A DNA stretch of 64,000 nt from contig JBMOIP010000004.1 in NCBI GenBank assembly GCA_049317265.1, positions 1-64,000 on the forward strand. The letters are read 5' to 3'. Under the pieces are notes generated by a model. That model was not told the DNA's origin, ran no database searches, and worked only from the letters and a program-made list of their open reading frames with translations. The number at the start of each line of letters is the position of its first letter. Positions within the stretch are counted from its first letter, which is position 1. This document shows positions 41,731 through 52,193 of this stretch, piece by piece. This DNA comes from CAIVAT01 sp049317265 (lineage in GTDB: Bacteria; Bacteroidota; Bacteroidia; Bacteroidales; FEN-979). The translations under genes and the position numbers were made by a program.

Positions 41731-44073
41731 ATGAGAAGATACCTCATCCTGATCATCATAACCCTTTTTACCATCACGTTGCCGGCACAAACACCCACAC
41801 AGACTGTGCGTGGTAAGGTAACAGACCTTGATTCAAAATCAGGTTTGCCCGGCGCCAATGTCATAATTCTGAACTCAAATCCACTGATCGGAGCCATTTC
41901 CGATGCAGAGGGCAATTTCATCCTGAATAAAGTACCAGTTGGACGACATTCATTCAAGATTTCCTACATGGGATACAAAACGGTGATCAGGCCTGAAGTG
42001 CTGATCAGTTCAGGGAAAGAGGTCTTTTTATCCCTGGAATTGGAGGAAGAGGTGGTTCAGGCCGGTGAAGTTGAAATTAAGGCCACGACAGAAAAGGACA
42101 AACCAGTCAACTCCATGGCCATGATCAGTGCAAGGTCACTCTCGGTTGAAGAGAGCCGCCGTTACGCCGGCTCGGCTGACGACCCCATGCGGGCAGTTTC
42201 AAACTTTGCAGGAGTCGCAGCCAGTGCAGATGCTGCATCCAACGAAATTGTGATCAGGGGAAACTCACCCAAGGGGTTGTTGTGGCGCGTTGACGGCATC
42301 GACATTCCCAACCCGAATCATTTTGCATATATTGGCGCTTCAGGTGGCGGAATCACTATGCTCAGCAGCCAGGTTCTCAACAACAGTGATTTCTATACCG
42401 CTGCATTTCCCGCCCAGTTTGGCAATGCTTTATCAGGTGTTTTCGACATGCGATTCAGGAATGGGAACAGCAATCGTCATGAATTTGCACTCCAGGCCGG
42501 AATCCAGGGACTTGATCTTGCCGCCGAAGGACCGTTCAGTAAAAAAAGCCAGGCTTCCTATCTCTTTAACTACCGATATTCCATCCTGGCATTCATGCAG
42601 CTGATCGATCCAGCTATGAAAAACAAGATTCCTCAATACCATGATCTTTCATTCAAACTCAACTTCCCAACCAGGAAAGCAGGAACATTTTCGCTGGTCG
42701 GAATCGGAGGAATCTCCCGTTCACAGGCTACTCCCGGGCATGACACCACCCAGTGGAAAACCCTTGACGATCAGACAAAATCGATGCTGAACAACAATAT
42801 GGGAGCTATCGGACTCATTCACCAGATCAATGTTACCAAAAAATCCTTACTTAAAACATGGTTGTCGGCAACATACAGCGACATCCATTCGCAATTCGAT
42901 TACATGACGACTTCTTACACCCTTGTTCCACAGGATTACATTGTTCACCAGGTTTATCGTTTCGGAGGAGGCATGGCCATCAATACCAAGTTCGGTAAAC
43001 GGCATACTAACCGCACCGGGTTCACCTACAGCAATATGTTCTACAACATCGACTTCCGGTCAAGAAATCCATTTAACGGCACTTTTGCACAGGTGGAGCA
43101 GGGCAAGGGCAATACCGATATTGTGCAGGCATTTACCGAATCAAAGTTCGATCTCTCCGATAAAATAACCCTTGAAACCGGGCTTCACCTGCAGTATTTC
43201 CTGCTCAACAGGCACTTTGCAGCAGAACCCCGGCTTGGATTCAAATGGCAGGTAACGACCCGTCATTCATTGAGTTTAGGATACGGAATGCATTCGCAGA
43301 TAGAAGATGTTGGTCTTTACCTGGCCGAACATCAAATCACACCAGGGGAAATGGTTCAGCCTAACAGGCAGCTTGATTTCAGCAAGGCACATCACTTCGT
43401 GCTGGGTTATGACTTTTTAGTCAACCCGGTCCTCCGCCTGAAAGCCGAAGCCTATTATCAGTTCCTGTACGATATTCCTGTCATGGCGGGGAACTATTAC
43501 TCGCTGATCAATAGTGATGGCGGGTATTCCAGCGACAAACTGGAGAATGAGGGCACTGGAAAAAACATTGGGATTGATCTGACATTCGAGAAATTTCTAT
43601 CCCATCAGTACTATTTCCTGGCCACTGTCTCGCTGTTCGATTCAAAATATAAAGGCGGGGATGGCATTGAAAGGAACACGCGCTATAATTCAAACTACGT
43701 CATCAATGTCCTGGCGGGCAAAGAGTGGACGATCCGTAAGAAAAACATCCTGGGGGTTAATCTGAAATCGAGTGTCACCGGGGGACAGTATTATGTACCC
43801 ATCGACCTGGAACAATCAAAGGTGCAGCATACCGAAGTTTTAGATCAATCAAAGGCCTATGAAACCAGGTTGCCTGACTTCTATTATGTTGATCTGACGA
43901 TCACCTATCGTACCAATCACAAAAAATTCTCAGGCATATGGGCTGTCCAGGTAAAAAACCTGCTGAATCAGAAACCCGTGATCGGGTATGTTTACAACGG
44001 TTTTAAGCAGTGTACGGAACCTGTGACAGGAATGGGAATCCTGCCATTTATCAGTTACAAGATAGAATTCTAG
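41731..44073 (+). CDS. TonB-dependent receptor with CarboxypepD_reg-like domain
   Basis: 780 residues. Signal peptide (1-20), CarboxypepD_reg-like domain (about 26-110: VRGKVTDLDSKSGLPGANVII), plug (about 130-240: ADDPMRAVSNFAGVAASADA, NEIVIRGNSPKGLLWRVDGI) and a barrel ending GILPFISYKIEF. It has no STN domain, although the sigma/FecR pair upstream would normally expect one on its receptor. It could be the transport member of that locus, with the STN carried by the 37808 protein. The substrate is unknown. Confidence 0.9.
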   Translation: MRRYLILIIITLFTITLPAQTPTQTVRGKVTDLDSKSGLPGANVIILNSNPLIGAISDAEGNFILNKVPVGRHSFKISYMGYKTVIRPEVLISSGKEVFLSLELEEEVVQAGEVEIKATTEKDKPVNSMAMISARSLSVEESRRYAGSADDPMRAVSNFAGVAASADAASNEIVIRGNSPKGLLWRVDGIDIPNPNHFAYIGASGGGITMLSSQVLNNSDFYTAAFPAQFGNALSGVFDMRFRNGNSNRHEFALQAGIQGLDLAAEGPFSKKSQASYLFNYRYSILAFMQLIDPAMKNKIPQYHDLSFKLNFPTRKAGTFSLVGIGGISRSQATPGHDTTQWKTLDDQTKSMLNNNMGAIGLIHQINVTKKSLLKTWLSATYSDIHSQFDYMTTSYTLVPQDYIVHQVYRFGGGMAINTKFGKRHTNRTGFTYSNMFYNIDFRSRNPFNGTFAQVEQGKGNTDIVQAFTESKFDLSDKITLETGLHLQYFLLNRHFAAEPRLGFKWQVTTRHSLSLGYGMHSQIEDVGLYLAEHQITPGEMVQPNRQLDFSKAHHFVLGYDFLVNPVLRLKAEAYYQFLYDIPVMAGNYYSLINSDGGYSSDKLENEGTGKNIGIDLTFEKFLSHQYYFLATVSLFDSKYKGGDGIERNTRYNSNYVINVLAGKEWTIRKKNILGVNLKSSVTGGQYYVPIDLEQSKVQHTEVLDQSKAYETRLPDFYYVDLTITYRTNHKKFSGIWAVQVKNLLNQKPVIGYVYNGFKQCTEPVTGMGILPFISYKIEF

Positions 44074-44097
44074 CTCAGCCCCGGGTGATTATCACAC

Positions 44098-45114
44098 TCA
44101 ATTTTTGCAACATCGCACCGAGAAGCCGTTGGTTTTCAGGTTGAAAATCCTGGTAAGCGCACTGTTGTTGGCATCCAGAATGTAATTCCAGGCATTGACA
44201 GTGGCGGTATCAGAAGATGACCAGAAATAGCCAACATTGCCCATCGAATAGTAGGTGCCGTAGTTGATGCGGTAACCTCCCGGCAGACCTGAAAATCGAC
44301 TGGAATCGGTAGCACCCGTGTTCGGTGTAAACCACAACCCGGTAGTTTGTTCTATGGTTCCGGTTGATTTCATGGATCCGCCTGCAACCATTGCACCACC
44401 AAGAAAATTCCCCAATTTGTTCCAGTCATCGTCCGACGGAACACGCCATCCAGAAGGGCATAAACCACGACTGTCGCCCTGGGCATGCCAGTTATAAAGA
44501 TTTCCGTAAATGGAATCATTGCCCTGCAGATTATTGTAGATGCAATATGCGCCGGTGGCCAGAACTTTCCATGAATTATCCGCAGTCACCCTTGGAATTG
44601 CATCGCCATTGCGGTAATGAGTCACCCTTAAATTTTGTTTAAGCCAGTACAGATCACCAATCTTGATCACTGAATAGTTAAAACCATCAACATCCTTCAC
44701 CGACCCATAATGAACCTCCTTTGCTGTTGTAAATGAAATGGTATTTCCATAGGCAGTCCCCTTGCTGTTTGTGGCATAAGCCCTTACATAATAGAGCGTG
44801 TTGGTGTCGAGGCCATTTATGGTTGTGTAAAAGGTACCCGTTCCGGTTCCCTCAACAGTGTGGAAACCTGATGCCATCGGATCGGCACTCCTGCTCCAGC
44901 AGGCACCCCGCAGGGTAACTTCAGCTCCTCCATCAGAAGATATCGTTCCTGTGACAACCGCCGAGGTAGTCTTAACCATTGAAACAAGATCTGTGGTCAA
45001 TACAGGAGTGGAATTCACGGGGTTGGAAGGGTCATCACTTTTCTTGGAACATGAAATGATAAGGAGGATGGATATAAATCCAAAGGTCAGGGATTGCATT
45101 AATCGGTTTTTCAT
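44098..45114 (-). CDS. FISUMP-domain lipoprotein
   Basis: 338 residues. The lipoprotein signal ends LLIISC with Cys22. Next is a fibronectin-III-like domain (about 38-130: STTLTTDL-type start, LDTNTLYYVRAYATNSKGTAYG). The C-terminal FISUMP domain (about 135-338) has DVDGFNYSVIKIGDLYWLKQ, YNWHAQGDSRGLCPSGWRVP, DWNKLGNFLGG and the closing GFSVRCCKN. FISUMP domains are common on surface proteins of Bacteroidota and Fibrobacter and have no proven activity. The giant genes at 52558 and 56498 end in the same domain. It is convergent with the TonB receptor. Confidence 0.88.
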   Translation of the reverse strand: MKNRLMQSLTFGFISILLIISCSKKSDDPSNPVNSTPVLTTDLVSMVKTTSAVVTGTISSDGGAEVTLRGACWSRSADPMASGFHTVEGTGTGTFYTTINGLDTNTLYYVRAYATNSKGTAYGNTISFTTAKEVHYGSVKDVDGFNYSVIKIGDLYWLKQNLRVTHYRNGDAIPRVTADNSWKVLATGAYCIYNNLQGNDSIYGNLYNWHAQGDSRGLCPSGWRVPSDDDWNKLGNFLGGAMVAGGSMKSTGTIEQTTGLWFTPNTGATDSSRFSGLPGGYRINYGTYYSMGNVGYFWSSSDTATVNAWNYILDANNSALTRIFNLKTNGFSVRCCKN

Positions 45115-45312
45115 GGCAGGCTCTATTATTGATTATTGCTATTTTATCATATTGAAATTCAACGGTTTCTGATTCATTTTCTGAAGCAGGGCTTCTTCCT
45201 TCAATTCTGTGGTTGTAAAGATAGTGACAATTTTAACCGGATCGGAACAGGCCCGTCATCAAGTAATTCACCTGAATCATCGAATTGTTGGAAAATGTAA
45301 TGATTTTCTGTA

Positions 45313-45320
45313 TATTTTTG
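45313..45320 (+). promoter_or_regulatory. -7 element (TATTTTTG) before the tricorn-like gene
   Basis: A TAnnTTTG match, 34 bp before the ATG at 45355. Confidence 0.45.
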
Positions 45321-45354
45321 TTGTTTAGCAACTCCTTTTCCAAATTACCACCAG

Positions 45355-48300
45355 ATGAAAAAGATTACGATGTTACTGACCTGTTTATGTTTCCTTGGAA
45401 TCCTGGCTGCACAAGAGGAGGCAAGATTGCTGAGATTTCCGACAATTCATGGAAACCAGGTTGTATTTACTTATGCCGGAGACCTTTATACTATTGACAA
45501 AACAGGCGGATTGGCCAGAAAAATTACCAGCGATGAAAACGGGTATGAGATGTTTGCCCGTTTTTCGCCCGACGGCAAACAGATCGCCTTCACAGGTCAG
45601 TATGATGGTAACACAGAGGTTTACCTTATTCCTGCGGAAGGCGGCGTACCCAAACGCCTGACCTATACTGCCACACTTGGTCGGGATGACATTTCTGACA
45701 GGATGGGGCCAAACAACATCGTAATGTCATGGAAAGATAATGATAACATCGTATTCCGCTCAAGAAAACAGACTTTCAATGATTTTAAAGGCCAGCTTTT
45801 CCTTGCCAACGTAAATGGCGGGTTGCCCCAGGAGTTACCCCTGCCCTGCGGCGGATTCTGCTCCTATTCCCCTGACAATTCAAAGCTGGCATACAACCGG
45901 GTGTTTCGTGAATTCCGTACCTGGAAATACTACAAGGGAGGAATGGCGGATGAAATTTGGACATATGACTTCAAAACCAAACAAACCGAACAGCTCACAA
46001 ACAATATTTTCCAGGATATGTTTCCCATGTGGCATGACGACAAGATATATTTCGTTTCTGAACGGGAACGCCCAACAAACCTGTATTCGTATGATTTGAA
46101 AACAAAAGAGACAAAAAAAATAACTGATTTTAAAGAGTTCGATGTCAAGTTTCCCTCCCTGGGAGACAACGACATCATTTTCGAAAATGGAGGATACCTA
46201 TACACCTATAGTTTTAAAACACTTACCACTGATAAACTCAGCATCAGAATTGCCGGTGACTTTATTACAGGTCGTTCCCAAATGAAAGATGCTGGCAAGT
46301 TCATCAACACCCTATCCCTCTCACCGGACGGGAAAAGAATTGCAATAGGCGCCAGGGGTGATGTGTGGACTCTCCCTGCAAAAACAGGCATAACCAGGAA
46401 CCTCACCAGCACGCCAGGAATACATGACAGGGAAGTTGCGTGGTCGCCCGACGGACAATATATCGCATTTATTTCCGACCGGACCGGTGAAGATGAAATT
46501 TATATACAGAAACAGGATGGATCGGCCGAACCTGTGCAACTTACAAAAAATGCCGATACTTATAAATACACCATGTCATGGTCCCCCGACAGTAAAAAAT
46601 TACTCTGGGCGGATAAAATGCTGAGATTACAGTTTGTCGACATCGACACGAAGGCGGTTACCCTGGCAGATCAGGCCACCAGTTCAGAGTTCAACAGCTA
46701 TGGCTGGTCACCCGACAGTAAATGGATTGTCTATACCTATCCCAGCAGGCGCTCTCCATCCAGAATTTTCCTCTATGAACTGGCAACTAAAAACAAGACA
46801 GCCGTAACCGACACCTGGTACGATTCTGACGATGCCACCTTCAGCAGTGATGGCAAATACCTGGTTTTCACATCTAACCGAGACTTTAATCCCACCTATA
46901 GCTGGACTGAATGGAACCACTCCTATTCAGAGATGACCAAAGTATATATGCTCACCCTGGCAAAGTCAACACCAAATCCATTTGCCCCGGAAAATGACGA
47001 AATCAGCCTTAATGGCAAATCGAAGCCGTCCTGCGGGTCAGACAATGACGACGGCCAGAATCCGAAGGACGGCAACCGTAAATCCAGGCATATTCACGGT
47101 GAAAAGGGCGACTCGGCCGGCAGCAGGAAAATCACTGTCACCATTGACACAGATGGGATTATTGACAGGATCATTGCCCTTCCTGGTGAAGCAGGGAGTT
47201 ATTTTGGAATCAATTGTATCGGTGACAACGTGTTCTATATTAAGGGCGGACGTGGAACAAAACCAGGAGGATTAATGACCTTCAACCTGAAAGAGCGCAA
47301 AGAGACGAACCTGGGTGATTTTGGTCTCTATGAAATATCCGCCGACAATTCCAGGATGCTAATCGGAGATCACGGCAAGTATGCGGTAATTGACCTTCCC
47401 CGGGGTGGTAAGATTGACGTTAAAGACTGGGCCGACCTGTCCAACATGAAAGTAATGGTTGACCTCAAGGCTGAATGGACTCAGATTTATCATGAATCGT
47501 GGCGCCAGATGAAGTATTTCCTATATGCTCCCAATATGCAGGGCGTGAACTGGGAGAGTATTCAGAAAAAATATGAGCCACTGCTCCCCTTTGTCACAAA
47601 CCGGAACGACCTCAACTACATCATTGGCGAAATGATCGGCGAGATCAGTATCGGGCACTCTTATGTCGGAGGCGGTGACAAGCCAGCCCCGGTGAAAATT
47701 AAAATGGGATTGCTCGGCGCAAAGATAGAACGCGACGGATCGGGTTATTACAAGATCGTCAAAATATTAAAAGGAGAAAACTGGACCACCGAAACCCGTT
47801 CACCGTTAACGGAAGTCGGCGTGGATGCTCATGAAGGTGATTTTATCATCGCCATCAATGGTAAATCGACGAAAGAGATGAACGACATCAACGAAGCGAT
47901 GGTAAACAAGGCAGACATCCAGGTAGAATTGACCCTCAATGCTGCCGCATCTGAAACCGGGGCCCGAAAGATAATCGTCGTGCCGGTGGATAATGAAGCC
48001 GGGCTCTACTACTATAACTGGGTTCAGAACAACATTAAAAAAGTGTCGGAAGCCACCAACGGGGAAGTTGGCTATATCCATATTCCTGATATGTCGGCTG
48101 AAGGACTCAATGAGTTTGTGAAACACTTTTACCCGCAGCTTTCAAAACGGGCACTGATCATTGATGACCGTGGAAATGGGGGCGGTAACGTGTCGCCCAT
48201 GATCATTGAACGCCTCAACCGCGAAATGACCATGATCGGGATGGCGAGAAATACAGAATCAGCGCCAGGCAGACTTGAAATGCAATGGGGGCCAAAATGC

Positions 48301-48669
48301 ATCCTGATTGATAACTATTCAGCATCGGACGGTGATTTGTTCCCGTACCAGTTTAAAAAGCTGAAGATCGGGAAAGCTATAGGAAAGCGCACCTGGGGTG
48401 GAGTTGTCGGGATCAGGGGCAGCCTGCCGTTCATTGATGGTGGCACGCTGATGCGGCCGGAATTTGCACCTTATGATACCGATGGAAAAAGCTGGATCAT
48501 CGAAGGTCACGGCGTAGATCCTGATATTGAAATAGATAACGACCCGGCAAAAGAATATGCGGGAGAGGATCAGCAGCTGAATAAAGCCATTGACCAAATG
48601 AAGGAGGAACTCAGATCCTGGCCAAAAGAGTTGCCGGGCATTCCTCCCTTCCCGGATAAAACAAAGTAA
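45355..48669 (+). CDS. tricorn-like S41 peptidase
   Basis: 1104 residues with a signal peptide (1-19), so unlike the archaeal enzyme it should be periplasmic or secreted. Two beta-propeller regions made of PD40/WD40-like repeats follow (about 25-560: FARFSPDGKQIAFTGQ, VAWSPDGQYIAFISDR), then the tricorn C1 helical domain with the catalytic His region (WTQIYHESWRQMKYFLY), a PDZ domain (about 775-870) and the S41 protease core: LIIDDRGNGGGN and the nucleophile Ser in NYSASDGDLFPYQF. All catalytic segments look intact. It probably degrades imported or periplasmic peptides. Terminator at 48686. Confidence 0.93.
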   Translation: MKKITMLLTCLCFLGILAAQEEARLLRFPTIHGNQVVFTYAGDLYTIDKTGGLARKITSDENGYEMFARFSPDGKQIAFTGQYDGNTEVYLIPAEGGVPKRLTYTATLGRDDISDRMGPNNIVMSWKDNDNIVFRSRKQTFNDFKGQLFLANVNGGLPQELPLPCGGFCSYSPDNSKLAYNRVFREFRTWKYYKGGMADEIWTYDFKTKQTEQLTNNIFQDMFPMWHDDKIYFVSERERPTNLYSYDLKTKETKKITDFKEFDVKFPSLGDNDIIFENGGYLYTYSFKTLTTDKLSIRIAGDFITGRSQMKDAGKFINTLSLSPDGKRIAIGARGDVWTLPAKTGITRNLTSTPGIHDREVAWSPDGQYIAFISDRTGEDEIYIQKQDGSAEPVQLTKNADTYKYTMSWSPDSKKLLWADKMLRLQFVDIDTKAVTLADQATSSEFNSYGWSPDSKWIVYTYPSRRSPSRIFLYELATKNKTAVTDTWYDSDDATFSSDGKYLVFTSNRDFNPTYSWTEWNHSYSEMTKVYMLTLAKSTPNPFAPENDEISLNGKSKPSCGSDNDDGQNPKDGNRKSRHIHGEKGDSAGSRKITVTIDTDGIIDRIIALPGEAGSYFGINCIGDNVFYIKGGRGTKPGGLMTFNLKERKETNLGDFGLYEISADNSRMLIGDHGKYAVIDLPRGGKIDVKDWADLSNMKVMVDLKAEWTQIYHESWRQMKYFLYAPNMQGVNWESIQKKYEPLLPFVTNRNDLNYIIGEMIGEISIGHSYVGGGDKPAPVKIKMGLLGAKIERDGSGYYKIVKILKGENWTTETRSPLTEVGVDAHEGDFIIAINGKSTKEMNDINEAMVNKADIQVELTLNAAASETGARKIIVVPVDNEAGLYYYNWVQNNIKKVSEATNGEVGYIHIPDMSAEGLNEFVKHFYPQLSKRALIIDDRGNGGGNVSPMIIERLNREMTMIGMARNTESAPGRLEMQWGPKCILIDNYSASDGDLFPYQFKKLKIGKAIGKRTWGGVVGIRGSLPFIDGGTLMRPEFAPYDTDGKSWIIEGHGVDPDIEIDNDPAKEYAGEDQQLNKAIDQMKEELRSWPKELPGIPPFPDKTK

Positions 48670-48685
48670 TTTAAGCGGATATTTG

Positions 48686-48716
48686 AAAAAGGCCCCGAAG
48701 TTATCGCGGCCTTTTT
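48686..48716 (+). terminator. intrinsic terminator after the tricorn-like gene
   Basis: AAAAAGGCC (48686-48694) pairs with GGCCTTTTT (48708-48716) around a 13-nt loop. A T-rich stretch follows. Confidence 0.8.
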
Positions 48717-48777
48717 CTTTTCTTTCCTGAATAAAGGGATACTTTTCTGTATTTTTACCGGCAAAACGGATAGCGCA

Positions 48778-50727
48778 ATGCCAAGATTTTTCAGACGACT
48801 TACTGCTGATGATTTGCTGATTATCCTGATCCTGTTTGCAGGTGCGCTGCTCAGGTTCTACCGCCTTTCGGAAATTCCCTTTACACACGACGAGTTCAGT
48901 GCCATCCTCCGGACACAATTCACCACTTTTCATGACCTCATCGAAAAAGGGATAAAAATCGATGGCCATCCCGCCGGGGTGCAGGTATTCCTATATTATA
49001 TGGTAAAGCTCTTCGGTGTTTCTGAAGCAGTATTGAAGACACCATTTATCATCTTCGGCCTCCTCTCTATCTGGCTGACCTACCTTATCGGGAAAAATTG
49101 GTTCAATGCCACTGTTGGCCTGGTGGCGGCGTCATTCGTGGCATTCCTGCAATTTCCAGTGATGTACAGCCAGATAGCACGTCCTTATGCAAGTGGGTTG
49201 TGCTTCGTGTTGATGATGGTCTATTTCTGGACCAGGGTGATCTTTCACCCGCACAAAAAGTTCTATTGGAATCTTGCAGGATTCATCCTTTCTGGCGCCT
49301 TGTGCGCATACAACCACCATTTCAGCATGCTGTTTGCCGCTATTGTCGGAGTTACTGGATTATTTTATTGTCCACGGAACACGATGCGCCAGTATATCGC
49401 CGCCGGACTGCTGATTATTGTGTTGTATCTTCCCCATCTTCCCATCCTGTTTTACCAGTTGGGAGTCGGGGGCATTGAAGGGTGGCTCAGCAAGCCCAGG
49501 TATGATTTCCTCTATGATTATATGCGTTATATTTTCCATTTCTCCATATACGTCTACCTTTTAATCCTTGTCCTGATAAGTCTTTCACTTTACTGGTACC
49601 AGGCTAAACCACCGGTGAAAGGAAAATTCATCCTGATCTCGCTTGTCTGGTTCCTCCTCCCCTATCTCATTGGTTTTTTCTATTCAAAATACCGGAGTTC
49701 GGTACTTCAATATTCGGCACTCATCTTCTCCTTTCCATTTCTGCTGTTCGTGCTTTTTGGATTTTTCAAGACCACGAAAACCCTCCACAAAACAGTGTTG
49801 GTGCTGCTGATTGGTGCCATCGTGATCCCATCATTGATTGTTGAGCGCAGGCATTATACCTTGTTCTACAAAGGTGTTTACCGTGAAATGGTTACTGAAT
49901 CGAAGAAGGCGGTTGATTCGCTCGGAAAGGAAAATTGCAGTGTGATCCTCGACGCAAGGAAAGAGATCAATCCGTATTACCTGGAGAAGTTAAATTGCCG
50001 GGACCTGTCTTTCACCTATTACGAGGATATGAAGGGGAAAGGGCAATTCCTTGCATTTCTTGACTCTTGCAAATCGAACTTCCTGGCCTTTGGAACCCTT
50101 TCGTCCACCAGCTGGGAAAGCTACGCCGTGATCATGGAAAAATTCCCTTACCTCATTAATCACAAGCTATATTTCGGAGGTGATTTTTATCTTTTCTCCC
50201 GGATCAAACCCTTGAAAGTTCAAAGCGAATACTTCTTTTCAGAAATCAACACATTTGAACCGAGTTTGCCTGACTGGGGCTGGATTAACGAGAAACGATG
50301 CATTGACTCCCTAACCATAGAAGGCAAAAAATCCTTTATAAGTGATGCAGGCCAGGAGTTCAGCCCCACTTTCACAAAGCCTTTATGGGAATTGATTCAT
50401 TCTGAAAACGATATAATTGATATCTCTGTTGATCTGCGTACCCCGCCTGTCTTTCCCGGGGCCTGGCTGGTGCTGAGCGTTTCCAGCGATGGTAAAGATA
50501 TTAAATGGTGTCCGGCAGCAGTAAATGATTTTGTAAAACCCGGTCAGAAAGGCTGTGTATTTCAGTCACTCCGAATGAGTGATACTGAACTCCGTCATCA
50601 CAGGCTCAGGTTGAATGCCTTCATCTGGAATCCGGTCAAATCACCCTACATCATGGACAACTTTACTGTGAGGGTCAGAAAAGGGAACCCGTTCATTTAC
50701 GGGTTGTTCCGTAAAATCCCATGGTAA
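48778..50727 (+). CDS. membrane glycosyltransferase, GT39/ArnT-like (PMT_2)
   Basis: 649 residues. The N-terminal two thirds hold about ten to twelve membrane helices. The first periplasmic loop carries FTHDEFSAILRTQF, the acidic motif of the PMT/ArnT family that uses polyprenyl-phosphate sugars. The C-terminal 230 residues are a soluble, beta-rich periplasmic domain. It would transfer a sugar to a lipid, glycan or protein on the periplasmic side; the acceptor is unknown. It lies beside large secreted proteins but on a separate transcription unit, so a link to their glycosylation is only a guess. Confidence 0.88.
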   Translation: MPRFFRRLTADDLLIILILFAGALLRFYRLSEIPFTHDEFSAILRTQFTTFHDLIEKGIKIDGHPAGVQVFLYYMVKLFGVSEAVLKTPFIIFGLLSIWLTYLIGKNWFNATVGLVAASFVAFLQFPVMYSQIARPYASGLCFVLMMVYFWTRVIFHPHKKFYWNLAGFILSGALCAYNHHFSMLFAAIVGVTGLFYCPRNTMRQYIAAGLLIIVLYLPHLPILFYQLGVGGIEGWLSKPRYDFLYDYMRYIFHFSIYVYLLILVLISLSLYWYQAKPPVKGKFILISLVWFLLPYLIGFFYSKYRSSVLQYSALIFSFPFLLFVLFGFFKTTKTLHKTVLVLLIGAIVIPSLIVERRHYTLFYKGVYREMVTESKKAVDSLGKENCSVILDARKEINPYYLEKLNCRDLSFTYYEDMKGKGQFLAFLDSCKSNFLAFGTLSSTSWESYAVIMEKFPYLINHKLYFGGDFYLFSRIKPLKVQSEYFFSEINTFEPSLPDWGWINEKRCIDSLTIEGKKSFISDAGQEFSPTFTKPLWELIHSENDIIDISVDLRTPPVFPGAWLVLSVSSDGKDIKWCPAAVNDFVKPGQKGCVFQSLRMSDTELRHHRLRLNAFIWNPVKSPYIMDNFTVRVRKGNPFIYGLFRKIPW

Positions 50728-50732
50728 CTGAA

Positions 50733-52193
50733 TCAGGCCTCCGAAAAATCGCCTGTGGTAAAACCCAATTTCAGCAGGTTTTCAGGGAGTAGCATCCTGC
50801 GGAGTTTTGAATCGGGGATGAGATTCAGTTCCATGTTTGCATCAAACACATCCATCTGGCTTGATTTCATAAATTTCGCCAGCGCAGTGGCAGCATGATA
50901 CCCGATTAATGGCAATAAAGCAGTAGTAATTGATGGACTCCGGAACAGCAGTTCCCTGCTTTGATCCGGATGAATGACCAGTCCTTCCGCCAGGTTTTTT
51001 TGAATGGTTTGATCGCAGGCAATAAGGAGTTTGAGGCTTTCGAGCAGTGCGTGACCAATTGCCGGAAGATAGGCATTGAGTTCAAGACACCCCATGGCAC
51101 ATAAAGAACTGATCAACTGGTCATTGGCATAGATCCTGTGCGTGGCGCTCACCACAAATTCGGGAATAACCGGGTTGATTTTGCCGGGCATGATGGAACT
51201 TCCCGCCTGTTTTTGGGGAATGATAACAGCGCCGCGTCCCGATGCTATGTCTGATGAAAGCAGGCGGATGTCAGAAACCATCTTTTCAAGATTCACTGCA
51301 TGAGCCTTCATGGTTGCGTGAACCTCCACCAGCGAATCGAGGTTACAGGTGGCATCTGACAGGTTCTCGCTGCGGGTAACTGGCAAGCCCGTAAGGTGTT
51401 GAAGGTGCCCGATGGCCTCCATGATAAAATAGCGCGGCACAGCGGTTCCCGTGCCGATGGCGCTACCCCCGAGGTTGACCATTTTAATGCGCTCAAAGCA
51501 CTTGGAAACCCGCCACCAGTCGCGGGAAAGCGCCTCACAGTATGTACTGAAAAGTTTTCCGAACGAAGTTGGAACGGCCTCCTGCATCTGGGTATAGCCG
51601 ATCCTGAGGTCATTCTGATGGGTAACTTCAAGCTGTTCCATGACAAAACGCAGTGAGTTCACTGCCTTCTCCAAATCCTGCAGAAGGTACATAACAGCTA
51701 CCTTCAACGCTGTGGGAACCACATCGTTGGTTGATTGAAAAATATTGGCTTGCTCCACAGGGTCAATAACCTGGTAATTCCCGGGTTTTTCGCCCATTTG
51801 GACCAGTGCAATATTGGCAATTATCTCATTGACATTCATATTTATGCTGGTCCCGGCCCCACCGGATACAGCCGGAACGATGAATTCATTAAAGTAGGCT
51901 CCTTCTGCAACTTCCGAAGCAGCATGAATCAGGTATTGAAAATGGGATCCTGTGAAACCCGCAAGATGGTTAGGACCATCCTCCTGGCCATACTTTTCAA
52001 CCACCGCCTTTCCATAAGCCTCGGCAGTGAGGTAGCAGGCTTTTTTAACGATTCCCATGGCCTTGTACCACTCAATGTGAAAGATTGTCTGGTCCGGAAA
52101 ATTTGCTTTTGCCCGGGCGGCATGGATTCCATACAAGGCATCTGCCGGGATGGTCATAGCACCAATTATATCACTTTCAACACGGTTCGACAT
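50733..52193 (-). CDS. aspartate ammonia-lyase family protein (aspartase/fumarase superfamily)
   Basis: 486 residues from the ATG at 52193; a GTG one codon upstream is less likely. The superfamily is shown by SGGAGTSINMNVNEIIAN, the STNDVVPTALK segment and the mobile loop GSSIMPGKINPVIPEF with the catalytic Ser. Overall it resembles aspartase (aspartate to fumarate plus ammonia) more than fumarase C. In several anaerobes an aspartase-like gene lies beside the hyd maturation genes, and this variant may be of that kind; hydF is 35 kb away here, so this stays a suggestion. It is convergent with the GT39 gene, 5 bp apart. Confidence 0.88.
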   Translation of the reverse strand: MSNRVESDIIGAMTIPADALYGIHAARAKANFPDQTIFHIEWYKAMGIVKKACYLTAEAYGKAVVEKYGQEDGPNHLAGFTGSHFQYLIHAASEVAEGAYFNEFIVPAVSGGAGTSINMNVNEIIANIALVQMGEKPGNYQVIDPVEQANIFQSTNDVVPTALKVAVMYLLQDLEKAVNSLRFVMEQLEVTHQNDLRIGYTQMQEAVPTSFGKLFSTYCEALSRDWWRVSKCFERIKMVNLGGSAIGTGTAVPRYFIMEAIGHLQHLTGLPVTRSENLSDATCNLDSLVEVHATMKAHAVNLEKMVSDIRLLSSDIASGRGAVIIPQKQAGSSIMPGKINPVIPEFVVSATHRIYANDQLISSLCAMGCLELNAYLPAIGHALLESLKLLIACDQTIQKNLAEGLVIHPDQSRELLFRSPSITTALLPLIGYHAATALAKFMKSSQMDVFDANMELNLIPDSKLRRMLLPENLLKLGFTTGDFSEA

